DNA of 64,000 nucleotides from Pleodorina starrii (taxonomy: Eukaryota > Chlorophyta > Chlorophyceae > Chlamydomonadales > Volvocaceae), in NCBI GenBank assembly GCA_030267565.1, contig BRXU01000058.1, positions 124,001 to 188,000 of the forward strand, given 5' to 3'. Numbering within the stretch: the first letter of the stretch is position 1; every line of letters starts with the position of its first letter. Both the position numbers and the translations under genes were made by a program. Of this stretch, positions 38,872 through 47,992 are shown piece by piece. The notes below the pieces were generated by a model. The model made no database searches. It saw only the letters and a program-made list of their open reading frames with translations, and was not told the origin of the DNA.

Positions 38872-39716
38872 CGGGTGGCCTCGCGGTGGCGGGCGGCCCA
38901 GGATTGCAGGATGTTCGACACGACCAGCAGCACCAGCGCAAAGCCCAGCAGGACCAGCGCGATGGCCGCCGCGCCGTTATAGTCGAACTCCTCCAGCCGG
39001 ATGAAGGCCAGGAGCGCCGCGATCTCGGTCTCTCCGGGCAGGTTGCCGGCGATGAAGACGATCGCGCCGAACTCGCCCAGGGACCGCGCGAAGGCCGTCG
39101 TGCAGCCGGCCAGCCAGGCGGGCAAGATCGCCGGAAACACCACGCGGGCGAAGGATTGCCAGGGCGTGGCGCCCAAGGTCTCGGCCGCCTGTTCCAGCGC
39201 GGGGTCCAGATCCTCCAGCACCGGCTGGACCGTGCGCACCACGAAGGGGATCGAGGTGAAGGCCATCGCCAGCGCGATACCCAGCACCGTGTAGACCACC
39301 GGCACGCCCAGGGGGTGCAGCACCTGCCCGAACCAGCCGTTGGCCGAGAACAGCGCCGTCAGCGACAGCCCTGCCACCGCGGTGGGCAGCGCAAAGGGCA
39401 CGTCCATCAGCGCGTCTAGGATGCGCTTGCCCGGGAAATCGTGGCGCACCAGAACCCAGGCCATCAGCAGGCCATAGACCGCGTTGAAGGCCGTGGCGAT
39501 GGCCGCCGCCGTCAGGGTGACGCGGAATGCGGCCAGCGCCCGGTCGCTGCTGACGATGGCCCAGAAACCCGCGGGCCCGATTTGCGCGCCCTTCAGGATC
39601 AGCGCCGCGATGGGGATCAGGACGATCAGCACCAGATACAGCAGCGTCGTGCCCAGGCTGAGCGTGAAGCCGGGCAGGACGCGCTTGGCGCGGATCGGGG
39701 CCGTGGCAGTGGTCAT
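38868..39716 (-). CDS. cysT: Sulfate ABC transporter permease CysT
   Basis: A 282-aa permease with RVLPGFTLSLGTTLLYLVLI at the N terminus and the family motifs DVPFALPTAVAGLSLTALFS, AAETLGATPWQSFARVVFPA (EAA loop) and SLGEFGAIVFIAGNLPGETE. It forms the channel heterodimer with CysW and overlaps the binding-protein gene by ATGA. Confidence 0.93.
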   Translation of the reverse strand: MTTATAPIRAKRVLPGFTLSLGTTLLYLVLIVLIPIAALILKGAQIGPAGFWAIVSSDRALAAFRVTLTAAAIATAFNAVYGLLMAWVLVRHDFPGKRILDALMDVPFALPTAVAGLSLTALFSANGWFGQVLHPLGVPVVYTVLGIALAMAFTSIPFVVRTVQPVLEDLDPALEQAAETLGATPWQSFARVVFPAILPAWLAGCTTAFARSLGEFGAIVFIAGNLPGETEIAALLAFIRLEEFDYNGAAAIALVLLGFALVLLVVSNILQSWAARHREATR

Positions 39717-40705
39717 CGGTTCACGAAGACCTGGTCCAGGATCGCGCCGTCGGCCAGATGCTCCTCGCGCACGCGGTCCCATCCGCCGAAGACGTCGTCC
39801 ACGGTCACCAGTTCCACTGGGGCCTGGGTGTCGGCGACTTCCGCGGCGACCGTCTCGTCGGTGACGCGGTAGTAGTTGTCGGCCAGGATGCGCTGTGCCT
39901 CGGGGGTGTACAGCCAGTCCAGATAGGCGGTGGCCAGATCGGTCGTGCCGTTGTCCTCGGCATTCTCGGCGACCACGGCCACGGGGAAGGCCGCGAACAG
40001 GCTGATCGATGGCGTCACGCGTTCGAATCCCTGCGCCTCGTACTGCTTGGCGATCTGGCCGGTCTCGGCTTCGAAGGTCACCAGCACGTCGCCGATGCCG
40101 CGTTCGGCGAAGGTCTGGGTGGCCGCGCGCCCGCCCGTGTCAAAGACCGGCACGTTGTCAAAGACGGCGCGCACGAACTCCTGCGCCGCCGCCTGGTCGC
40201 CGCCGTTCTGCGCCAGCGCATAGGCATAGGCCGCCAGATAGGTATAGCGCGCATTGCCGCTGGTCTTGGGGTTGGGGAACACGGGCGCCACGTCGTCGCG
40301 GGCCAGGTCGTCCCAATCCTCGATCCCCTTGGGGTTGCCCTCGCGCACCAGGAAGGCGGGCAGCGAGTAATAGGGCGACGCCCCGTTCGGCAGCGCGTCG
40401 AGCCAGTCCTCGGACAGCAGGCCGCCCTCGGCCAGCACGTCCACGTCGGTCTCCTGGTTGAAGGTCACGACATCGGCCGGCAGCCCCTCCAGGATGGCGC
40501 GGGCCTGGCGCGACGATCCGCCATGCGACATGTCGATGGTCAGGCTGCGCCCGGTATCGGCCTGCCACTTCTTGGCAAAGACAGGGTTCAGCGCCTCGAA
40601 CAGCTCGCGCGCGATGTCATAGCTGACGTTCAGCAGCTTGTCCTGCGCAAGGGCGGGGCCGGACAGGGTCAGGGCCAGGGCGGTGGCGATCAGGGGCAGT
40701 CTCAT
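39713..40705 (-). CDS. Sulfate ABC transporter substrate-binding protein
   Basis: A 330-aa periplasmic protein with a signal peptide (RLPLIATALALTLSGPALAQ). The sulfate-binding-family motifs LLNVSYDIARELFEALNPVF, MSHGGSSRQARAILEGLPAD and NPKTSGNARYTYLAAYAY are complete. It could be Sbp or CysP type; sequence alone does not decide, so no symbol is given. It sits between cysA and cysT with 1- to 4-base overlaps. Confidence 0.92.
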   Translation of the reverse strand: MRLPLIATALALTLSGPALAQDKLLNVSYDIARELFEALNPVFAKKWQADTGRSLTIDMSHGGSSRQARAILEGLPADVVTFNQETDVDVLAEGGLLSEDWLDALPNGASPYYSLPAFLVREGNPKGIEDWDDLARDDVAPVFPNPKTSGNARYTYLAAYAYALAQNGGDQAAAQEFVRAVFDNVPVFDTGGRAATQTFAERGIGDVLVTFEAETGQIAKQYEAQGFERVTPSISLFAAFPVAVVAENAEDNGTTDLATAYLDWLYTPEAQRILADNYYRVTDETVAAEVADTQAPVELVTVDDVFGGWDRVREEHLADGAILDQVFVNR

Positions 40706-41766
40706 CAGGCGGTTTCCTTCTGCATCGGGGCATCGGCAAAGATCGTGGCGGCCTGGACGGCCAGCGTGACGGGGGCGCCGCGGCTCAGCGTCGGGGCGCC
40801 GCGGCGGGGCATCTGGATTTCGGCCTCGGTCCCGTCCGCATGGGCGACGGTCAGGCGCAGGTCGGCGCCGGTGCTGGCCAGGGTCTGGACGCGCCACCGC
40901 CCGTCCCCGTCCGGCGCGACGCGCAGATCGGCCGGGCGCGCGAACAGCTGCGCCGCGCCGTCGCGCAGCGCGACCTGCGGCAATGCGGACAGATCCAGCC
41001 CCGGCCCCTTCGCGCGGCCCGCCGTGACGGTGACAGGCAGCTGGACCGTGGCCCCCATGAAGCGCGCGACGAAGGGGGTGGCCGGGGCGTCGTGGATGGC
41101 GTCGGCATGGCCGATCTGCTCGATCCGGCCCTCGCCCATGACCACCACGCGGTCGGCCAGCTCGAAGGCCTCCTCCTGGTCGTGGGTCACGAAGATGGTC
41201 GTCGATCCGGTCGCCTCGTGCACGCCGCGCAGCCAGCGGCGCAGGTCGCGACGGATCGCGGCGTCCAGCGCGCCGAAGGGCTCGTCCAGAAGCAGCACCC
41301 GCGGCTTGATCGCCAGCGCGCGGCCAAGCGCCACCCGCTGACGCTGACCGCCCGACAGCTGCCCCGGAAAGCGGTCGGCCAGGTGGTCGATCTGCAGAAA
41401 CGCCATCAGCTCGTCCGCGCGGGCGGCGATCTGGGCGCGGGTCGGGCGCTGACCGCGCGGCAGGACGGACAGGCCAAAGCCGATATTGTCGCGCACCGTC
41501 ATGTGGGGGAACAGGGCGTAATGCTGAAAGACGAAGCCGATGCGTCTGTCGCGGGCGGCCAGCGCCAGCCAATCCTGCCCCTCGACCCGCAGCTGCCCGG
41601 CATCGGGCCATTCCAGCCCGGCGATGATCTTCAGAAGCGTGGTCTTGCCCGACCCGGACGGGCCCAGCAGGGCCAGAAGCTCTCCGGGTTCGACCGACAG
41701 ATCGATGCCGCGCAGGACATCGGTCCGGTCGAACCGCTTGGTCAGTCCTGCAATCTCGATCGACAT
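40705..41766 (-). CDS. cysA: Sulfate ABC transporter ATP-binding protein CysA
   Basis: A 353-aa ATPase with Walker A GPSGSGKTT near residue 38, FQHYALFPHMTVRDNIGFGL, signature [16 protein letters not shown] and Walker B LLLDEPFGALD, followed by a C-terminal TOBE-like part (about 240-353) as in CysA/MalK-type ATPases. It is the first gene of the sulfate operon; no S-box or other leader element is seen in the 198 bp upstream. Confidence 0.92.
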   Translation of the reverse strand: MSIEIAGLTKRFDRTDVLRGIDLSVEPGELLALLGPSGSGKTTLLKIIAGLEWPDAGQLRVEGQDWLALAARDRRIGFVFQHYALFPHMTVRDNIGFGLSVLPRGQRPTRAQIAARADELMAFLQIDHLADRFPGQLSGGQRQRVALGRALAIKPRVLLLDEPFGALDAAIRRDLRRWLRGVHEATGSTTIFVTHDQEEAFELADRVVVMGEGRIEQIGHADAIHDAPATPFVARFMGATVQLPVTVTAGRAKGPGLDLSALPQVALRDGAAQLFARPADLRVAPDGDGRWRVQTLASTGADLRLTVAHADGTEAEIQMPRRGAPTLSRGAPVTLAVQAATIFADAPMQKETA

Positions 41767-41964
41767 CGGCGCACCCCCTGGCTGTCCCTGCCAGCTAGGC
41801 CGCGGCGGGGCACCGGGCAAGGGGCCGCGACCCCGCCCGCGGGGCACCGATGCAGGCCGCCGTTCCGTCCGGTGCGCCACCTGCGAAACGCCCGGTCGCG
41901 GGTCGCGCCGGACGACGCGACAGCGTTCCGCGCCGCGCCCGTCCGGGCAGACCTGCGTTCTTTT

Positions 41965-42948
41965 TCAGGCTTCTGCGCGCGACCAATACGCGGCAGCGGT
42001 GAACTGGGTCTTTGTCAGGCCGCGGGACAGCAGGTGGCTGCGCGCGGCACGGGTGCGCGCCGCGTCGGCCGCGAACCAGACATGCCCGCCCGCGGGGTCC
42101 GGCATCGCCTCAAGCGCGGCCATCAGGTCGTCGCAGCGCGTGACCCGCGGATCATCCGCCAGCGCGCCCAGGTCGGCCGCGTCACAGCACAGGACGGCGC
42201 TGGCCGTGCCGCGCGTCTCGGCCAGCATGCGGGTGATGGCGGGCATCGCGGTCTGGTCGCCGAACAGCCACAGCCGATCGGTGTCGGGACAGCTGCCGCC
42301 GCCGGGGCCGATGGCACCGACCTGCTGGCCCAGGGGCGCGCCCTGCGCCCAGTCACAGGTCGGGCTGCCCGGATGACAGAAGATGTCGAAATCCAGCCAG
42401 CCCGGCCCATGATCCACCACGGTATAGACCGGCCGGTGCAGCGCGTCCGCCCCGTCGGGCCAGACGGTGCGTCCGCTGGCGGCCACGCGCGGCCAGACGG
42501 CCGCCCGCCCCGCCGGCGGCAGCAGCAGGCGAAAGTGATAACCGCCCTGCGCGAACTGCCCGGCCTGCGGTCCCGCCAGCCGCACGCGCAGGAACCCCGG
42601 CACGGGGCGCGACACCCCCGCCACCCGCAGCAGCGCAAGCCCCGGTGCCAGCGCGCCCGCATCGACATCGTCCCACGCGACCTCGACCCCCGCCTCGGCC
42701 AGGATCTCGGTCGCGCTGTCGCGCAGGATGCCGACCAGCCGGTCCTCGGGCGCCAGAAGGTCGATGCGCAACGCGTCGGCCTGGCGCGTCAGGCGCAGCT
42801 CGGACCCCCAGATCAGCAGGCTGAGACCCGCCTCGTCCTCGACCAGCGGGGCCTCCCACATCGCGGCCCGCGCCTTCAGCGCCGCGACCGCGGCCCCGCT
42901 GGCACGGGGGATCAGACCGGTTCCGTGATGACTACGCAGATGCGACAT
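41965..42948 (-). CDS. Siderophore-interacting protein (ViuB/SIP family)
   Basis: A 327-aa FAD-containing ferric-siderophore reductase. It has the C-terminal NAD(P)-binding-like part (WLFGDQTAMPAITRMLAETR, then HVWFAADAARTRAARSHLLS) and the FAD region RPVYTVVDHGPGWLDFDIFC typical of SIP proteins, which release iron from siderophores inside the cell. The long N-terminal region (about 1-120) is variable in the family. The ATG at 42948 is preferred over the TTG at 42975. It is divergent from the TonB receptor, sharing a regulatory region with an iron box. Confidence 0.84.
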   Translation of the reverse strand: MSHLRSHHGTGLIPRASGAAVAALKARAAMWEAPLVEDEAGLSLLIWGSELRLTRQADALRIDLLAPEDRLVGILRDSATEILAEAGVEVAWDDVDAGALAPGLALLRVAGVSRPVPGFLRVRLAGPQAGQFAQGGYHFRLLLPPAGRAAVWPRVAASGRTVWPDGADALHRPVYTVVDHGPGWLDFDIFCHPGSPTCDWAQGAPLGQQVGAIGPGGGSCPDTDRLWLFGDQTAMPAITRMLAETRGTASAVLCCDAADLGALADDPRVTRCDDLMAALEAMPDPAGGHVWFAADAARTRAARSHLLSRGLTKTQFTAAAYWSRAEA

Positions 42949-43009
42949 GGGCAGGGTCCGTGGCTGGAAAGTCAAAAAGTCGGAAATATGAATTCGACAG
43001 CCGGATTGG

Positions 43010-43025
43010 CAGATTGACGAATCTG
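43010..43025. promoter_or_regulatory. Second palindrome in the iron-locus promoter
   Basis: CAGATT-GACG-AATCTG is a perfect inverted repeat, 6-bp arms and a 4-nt centre, partly overlapping the RirA-like box. It could be an additional or alternative operator. Confidence 0.4.
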
Positions 43026-43038
43026 ACAGAAAAGATCA
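43024..43038. promoter_or_regulatory. RirA-type iron-responsive operator (IRO) candidate
   Basis: TGA-N9-TCA (flanked further to TCTGA-N9-TCAGA, 43022-43040) matches the consensus bound by the iron regulator RirA in rhizobia and related bacteria. It lies between a siderophore-interacting reductase and a TonB-dependent receptor, so repression under iron sufficiency is likely. Confidence 0.6.
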
Positions 43039-43072
43039 GATACGCCCAAACGTGTCAATCCAGCAGGCCATC

Positions 43073-45151
43073 ATGTCCGTAGAGCCCCGTATCCTCCTTC
43101 TGGCCGGTGCCAGCCTTCTTGCCCTGTCGTCCGGCGTGGCCTGGTCCCAGCAGGCCGCTGAGCCGATCCTGCTGGACGAGATCGTGCTGACAGCGTCCTC
43201 GGACGCGTCCGTCCAGGCGGACGGCTATGTCGGCGGACAGGCGCAGGTCGCCACGAAATCGAACACCCCCGTGGCCGAGACGCAGCAGTCGATCTCGGTC
43301 GTGACCAGCCAGCAGATCGAGGATCAGGGCGCGCAGACCCTGGGCCAGGCGCTGAACTACACCGCGGGCGTCGTGGGCCAGCCCTTCGGCGCGGACCCGC
43401 GCTTTGACGCGCCCACCGTGCGCGGCTTCAACGCAGAGCGCTCTCAATATGTGAACGGTCTGCGTCAGTTGCGCGACCAGGGTGGCCCGGCCTATGAAAC
43501 CTACGGCCTCCAGCAGGTCGAGGTTCTGAAGGGGCCGAACTCCAGCCTCTATGGCGCCGGATCGCCCGCCGGCATCATCAACCAAGTGCAGAAGCGCGCC
43601 CAGGATCGCGACTTCTCCGAGATCGGTGCCGGCGTCGACAGTTTCGGCAGTGCGCAGACCTTCTTTGATGTGAACCGCGTCGCGGGGCCTGCGCTGTCCT
43701 GGCGCCTGACCGGCATCCTGCGCAACAGCCAGACCCAGATCGAGGATCTGACCAACGAACGCGGCTATCTGGCCGGGGCCCTGCGCTATGCGCCCGACGA
43801 TGCGACGACGGTGGACGTGATCGCGTCCTATACCAAGGATTCGCCGATCTCGCCGGTGGGTGTCCCCTACGCCCTGACGCAGGTGGGCGATGGAAAGGCG
43901 CTGCGCGAGCGTTACCTGGGTGAGCCAGCCTATGATGACAGCGACCGCGTGATGGCCAATCTGGGTCTGGAGATCAGCCACCAGCTGGACAGTGGCTGGA
44001 CGCTGTCGCAGGGCTTCCGTGTGGAACGGTTCGACTGGACCTATACCGGCCACTACTCCACCGGTCTGACGCCGGACGGGCAGTCGGTGACGCGCGGCGC
44101 GAACTTTCAGGACGAATCCACCACCGGCGTGAACCTGGACACACGTCTGTCGAACCGCCTGACCACCGGCAGCGTCACCCATGACCTGCTGCTGGGCCTG
44201 GACATCCGCCAGTACGACGCGGACACGACCACGCAGTTCTTCACCGGCCAGCCCATCGACGCGTTTGATCCCGTCTATGGCGGCCTGCCCGACTCGACGC
44301 CTTCCTTCACCGGCGCCAGGGACGTGACGCTGAAGCAGGTCGGCCTCTATGCCCAAGATGAGATTACGGTCGGCAACTGGCGCGGCAGCCTGGCGCTGCG
44401 CCACGACTGGACCGAGCAGACCGGGACGGGCTATGGCGGCACGGTCATCGACCAGTCCGACAACGCGACCTCGGGCCGGGTCGGCCTTGGCTATGTGATG
44501 GCGAACGGGATGATGCCCTATGCCAGCTATTCGACCTCGTTCGACCCGACCATCGGCACGGACGTCACCACCGGCGCGCCGCTGAAGCCCACCGAGGGCA
44601 AGCAGTGGGAGGTCGGCGTCAAGTATCAGCCGGCCGGCTTCGACGGGCTGTTCAGCGCCGCGGTCTATGACCTGACGCAGGAGAACCTGGTCCGCGACCT
44701 GCCCACCGGGCTCAGGGAACAGATCGGCGAGGTCCGCTCCAAGGGGCTGGAGCTGGAGGCCACGGCTGCGCTGACGCCGACGCTGGACCTGCGCGCCAGC
44801 TATGCCTTCAACGAGACCGAACAGAAGGGCGGATCGGAAGACGGGCTGGCAATGCCCAACGCGCCGCGCCATCTGGCCAGCCTGTGGCTGGACCGCGATT
44901 TCGGGAACGGCCTGCGCGCAGGCGGCGGCATCCGCCATATTGGGGAACGGACAAGCGGCACCCCGGAGTTCGTCGATCTGGACAGCGTCACCCTGGTCGA
45001 TCTGGCCGCGACCTATACGCGCGGCAATGTCGAGGCCAGCGTTAACCTGAACAACCTGACGGACGAGGTCTATCTGTCCACCTGCGGCTCCTTCGGCTGC
45101 TACTACGGCGAAGGGCGCAGCGTCGCCGCCAAGGTCGCCTACACGTGGTAG
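43073..45151 (+). CDS. TonB-dependent siderophore receptor
   Basis: A 692-aa outer-membrane receptor. Signal peptide (PRILLLAGASLLALSSGVAW), a TonB-box-like acidic stretch (ILLDEIVLTASS), a plug domain (ETQQSISVVTSQQIEDQGAQ; YGLQQVEVLKGPNSSLYGAG), and a long barrel ending with an aromatic residue (VAAKVAYTW), as expected. Motifs match the ferrichrome/siderophore-type (FhuA/FoxA-like) class; the exact ligand is unknown. An alternative GTG at 43052 is less likely. It begins an iron-uptake operon. Confidence 0.9.
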   Translation: MSVEPRILLLAGASLLALSSGVAWSQQAAEPILLDEIVLTASSDASVQADGYVGGQAQVATKSNTPVAETQQSISVVTSQQIEDQGAQTLGQALNYTAGVVGQPFGADPRFDAPTVRGFNAERSQYVNGLRQLRDQGGPAYETYGLQQVEVLKGPNSSLYGAGSPAGIINQVQKRAQDRDFSEIGAGVDSFGSAQTFFDVNRVAGPALSWRLTGILRNSQTQIEDLTNERGYLAGALRYAPDDATTVDVIASYTKDSPISPVGVPYALTQVGDGKALRERYLGEPAYDDSDRVMANLGLEISHQLDSGWTLSQGFRVERFDWTYTGHYSTGLTPDGQSVTRGANFQDESTTGVNLDTRLSNRLTTGSVTHDLLLGLDIRQYDADTTTQFFTGQPIDAFDPVYGGLPDSTPSFTGARDVTLKQVGLYAQDEITVGNWRGSLALRHDWTEQTGTGYGGTVIDQSDNATSGRVGLGYVMANGMMPYASYSTSFDPTIGTDVTTGAPLKPTEGKQWEVGVKYQPAGFDGLFSAAVYDLTQENLVRDLPTGLREQIGEVRSKGLELEATAALTPTLDLRASYAFNETEQKGGSEDGLAMPNAPRHLASLWLDRDFGNGLRAGGGIRHIGERTSGTPEFVDLDSVTLVDLAATYTRGNVEASVNLNNLTDEVYLSTCGSFGCYYGEGRSVAAKVAYTW

Positions 45152-46032
45152 GGCGCGGGGCCATATCGCCCCGGCCCGACCGCCGCGCCTTTCTGACCGC
45201 CGCCGGCATCCTGCTGGCGGCGGGCCTGCCTTTGCGCGCAGAGGCGGGCCCGCGCCTGGCCGCGATTGACTGGGCGATGCTGGAGACCGCGACCGCCCTG
45301 GGCCACATGCCGGTCGCCGCGGCCGAGCTGATCCGCTTTCGCGCCGATGTGGGCGTCCCCGCCATCCCCGACACGGTCACCGACCTGGGCCTGCGCGGCG
45401 CGCCGAACTTCGAACTGCTGCAGCTGGTCCGCCCCACGCTGATCCTCAGCTCTCCCTATTACACCCGCTATCAGGCGCGGATGGAGGCGATCGCCCCGGT
45501 CCTGTCCCTGCCCTTCTATCAGCCGGGCGCGGCGCCGCTGCCCAAGGCGATGGACGCGCTGGACGCGCTGGCGCGGCAGATCGGCGATCCCGCCGCGGGC
45601 GGCAGGGCGCGGGCACGGGCCGAGGCGCATCTGGACCGACTGGCCGCGCGGGTCGCGCGCCATGCCGACCGGCCGCTGGCGCTGGTCGATATCGGCGATG
45701 CGCGCCACCTGCGAGCCTTCGGCTTTGACAGCCTCTTCGGCAGCACCCTGGCCCGCATCGGCCTGCGCAACGCCTGGTCCGAGGCGACGGCCTTCAGCTT
45801 CCTGGCCCCGGTTCCCCTTGAACGCCTGGCCGACATGCCCGACGCGCGGCTGGTCATCGCCGGCCCCATCCCGCGGCAGGCGCAAGGCGCGCTGTCCCGC
45901 AGCCGGCTGTGGCAGGCCCTGCCGCAGGTGGCGCAGGGCCGCGTGCACCACCTGCCGCGGATGAACGCCTTTGGCGGAGTGCCCGCCGCGCTGCGCTTTG
46001 GCGACCTGCTGGCCCGCGCGCTGGAGGCCTGA
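45145..46032 (+). CDS. Iron-siderophore ABC transporter substrate-binding protein (FhuD-like, Tat signal)
   Basis: A 295-aa class III binding protein starting at a GTG that overlaps the stop of the receptor gene. Its N terminus has a twin-arginine-type signal (PRPDRRAFLTAAGILLAAGL), as FhuD/FecB homologues often do. The domain pattern (RLAAIDWAMLETATALG near 35; DLGLRGAPNFELLQLVRPTL ILS; LPRMNAFGGVPAALRFGDLL at the C terminus) is the periplasmic-binding fold of ferric hydroxamate-type carriers. Confidence 0.83.
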   Translation: MVGRGAISPRPDRRAFLTAAGILLAAGLPLRAEAGPRLAAIDWAMLETATALGHMPVAAAELIRFRADVGVPAIPDTVTDLGLRGAPNFELLQLVRPTLILSSPYYTRYQARMEAIAPVLSLPFYQPGAAPLPKAMDALDALARQIGDPAAGGRARARAEAHLDRLAARVARHADRPLALVDIGDARHLRAFGFDSLFGSTLARIGLRNAWSEATAFSFLAPVPLERLADMPDARLVIAGPIPRQAQGALSRSRLWQALPQVAQGRVHHLPRMNAFGGVPAALRFGDLLARALEA

Positions 46033-46036
46033 GGCG

Positions 46037-47992
46037 ATGACGACCCGGACCCTTGCGCCCTGCGCGGCGCTGATCGCCCTTGCGCTGTGGCTGATGGCCG
46101 CGCGCACGCTGCCCCTGCCCGCCCTGCCCTGGGATCCGCAGGCGATGAGCCTGGATCAGATCCGCATGGCCTATGGCCTGATGCCGCGCGGGGTCATCGC
46201 GCTGCTGGCGGGGGCGATGCTGGGCCTGTCGGGCGCGATCCTGCAGGTGGTGCTGCGCAACCCGGTGGCCGATCCCACGACGCTTGGCATCAGCGCGGGC
46301 GCGCAGCTGGCACTGGTCCTGGCCACGATCCTGTCCCCGACCCTGCTGGAGGGCGGGCGCTGGCCCGTCGCCATGACGGGCGCGGGTGCCGCGGCGGCGC
46401 TGGTGCTGGCCATCGGCGCGCGGCGCGGCTTTCAGCCGGTGACGATGGTCATCGCGGGCATGCTGGTCGGGCTGACCGCCAGTGCGGTTGCGGGGGCGGT
46501 CACGCTGGCGCAGGGACAGTACCTGCTGTCGCTGGTCATCTGGAACGGCGGCTCGCTGGTCCAGCAGGACTGGTCGGGGGTCGCCGCGCTGGCCGGGGTG
46601 CTGGCCTTGGGTGGCCTGGCCGCAGCAATGCTGGCCCGTCCGCTGCGCCTGCTGTCCCTGGGCGCCGAGGGCGCGCAGGGCCTCGGCCTGAACGTCGCCG
46701 CGATGCGGCTGGCGGCGGTGGCCGTCGCGGTCGTGCTGGCCGCGGCCGTATCGGCGGAACTGGGGCTGATCGGCTTTGTCGGGCTGGCGGCGCCTGCCAT
46801 GGCGCGCAGCCTGGGGGTGCGGACCATCCCCGGCCTGCTGGCCTGGTCGCCGGTCCTGGGCGCACTGATCCTGTCGATCTGCGACGGGCTGGTGCTGGCC
46901 CTGGCGGGCCTGGGGGCCGAGATGTTTCCCACCGGCGCGCTGACCGGGCTGGTCGGCGGGCCGCTGTTGATCTGGCTGCTGCCGCGGCTGCGGGGCACAT
47001 CCCCGCCCGGCGCGGAATCGGGCGACCGCCCTGCCCCGCGGCTGGCCCGTCCGGGGCCGCTGCTGGCGGCGATGGCGGCGGCCCTGGTCCTGGCGGGGCT
47101 GGTCCTGTTGTGGATCGGGCGGGTGCCGGGTGGCTGGGCGGTACTGGACCGCGCGAACCTGGCGGCCTTCCTGCCCATGCGCCTGCCCCGCCTGCTGGCG
47201 GCGGCGGCGTCGGGGGCGGCGCTGGCGCTGGCCGGGGCGATCCTGCAGCGGCTGACCGCGAACCCCCTGGCCTCGCCCGAGGTGCTGGGCGTGTCGGGCG
47301 GCGCCTCGCTTGGCTATGCGGCGGTGGTCTTTGGCCTGGCCGCCCCTGGCGCGCTGGCGCTGGCGCTTGGGACGATGGCGGGCGGCGCGCTGGCGCTGGC
47401 GATACTGGTGGCCTTCACCGCGCGCCGCGACATGCCGGCGGAACGCGTGCTGCTGGCGGGCATCGCGGTGTCGGCCCTGGCCTCGGCCGTGCTGTCGGCG
47501 ATGATGGCCGTGGGCGACGCACGGGCCTGGGCGATCCTGTCCTGGCTGTCGGGATCTGCGGCCGCCGTGCCGATGGTGGGCGCCGTCGCGCTGGCGGGCC
47601 TGGCCGTGGCCGTCTGGCTGGCCGCGCTGGCCCTGCGCCGCTGGCTGGCGCTGCTGCCGCTTGGGGCGGGGGTCGCGCGCGGCCTGGGGCTGGGCCTGCC
47701 ACCCGCACGGCTGGCGCTGATCGTGCTGGCGGGGCTGGCCACGGGGGCCGCGACGATGGTCACGGGACCTTTGTCCTTCGTCGGGCTGATGGCCCCGCAT
47801 CTGGCCCGCCGCATCGGCCTGGCCCGCCCGGCCGACCACCTGACGGGATCGGCGCTGATCGGGGCGGGGCTGATGCTGGCCGCCGATTTCGGCGCGCGCA
47901 TGGCGGGCTTTCCCTATGAACTGCCGCTTGGGCTGTTCGCCTCGCTGATCGGGGCGCCCTGGCTGATCTGGCTGATGACGAGGCATCGATGA
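46037..47992 (+). CDS. Double-length iron-siderophore ABC permease (FhuB-like)
   Basis: A 651-aa membrane protein containing two FecCD-type permease halves in tandem (about 1-315 and 330-651), each with the conserved motifs: LSGAILQVVLRNPVADPTTL G and AGAILQRLTANPLASPEVLG V for the two halves, and GLIGFVGLAAPAMARSLGV and FVGLMAPHLARRIG later. This tandem organisation is typical of FhuB, which needs no separate partner. It lies between the binding protein and the ATPase genes. Confidence 0.9.
   Translation: MTTRTLAPCAALIALALWLMAARTLPLPALPWDPQAMSLDQIRMAYGLMPRGVIALLAGAMLGLSGAILQVVLRNPVADPTTLGISAGAQLALVLATILSPTLLEGGRWPVAMTGAGAAAALVLAIGARRGFQPVTMVIAGMLVGLTASAVAGAVTLAQGQYLLSLVIWNGGSLVQQDWSGVAALAGVLALGGLAAAMLARPLRLLSLGAEGAQGLGLNVAAMRLAAVAVAVVLAAAVSAELGLIGFVGLAAPAMARSLGVRTIPGLLAWSPVLGALILSICDGLVLALAGLGAEMFPTGALTGLVGGPLLIWLLPRLRGTSPPGAESGDRPAPRLARPGPLLAAMAAALVLAGLVLLWIGRVPGGWAVLDRANLAAFLPMRLPRLLAAAASGAALALAGAILQRLTANPLASPEVLGVSGGASLGYAAVVFGLAAPGALALALGTMAGGALALAILVAFTARRDMPAERVLLAGIAVSALASAVLSAMMAVGDARAWAILSWLSGSAAAVPMVGAVALAGLAVAVWLAALALRRWLALLPLGAGVARGLGLGLPPARLALIVLAGLATGAATMVTGPLSFVGLMAPHLARRIGLARPADHLTGSALIGAGLMLAADFGARMAGFPYELPLGLFASLIGAPWLIWLMTRHR

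Noticed and set aside
42949..43072. Cobalamin riboswitch before the TonB receptor
   Set aside because: No B12-box-like conserved segment and the leader is too short; a RirA-type operator fits better.
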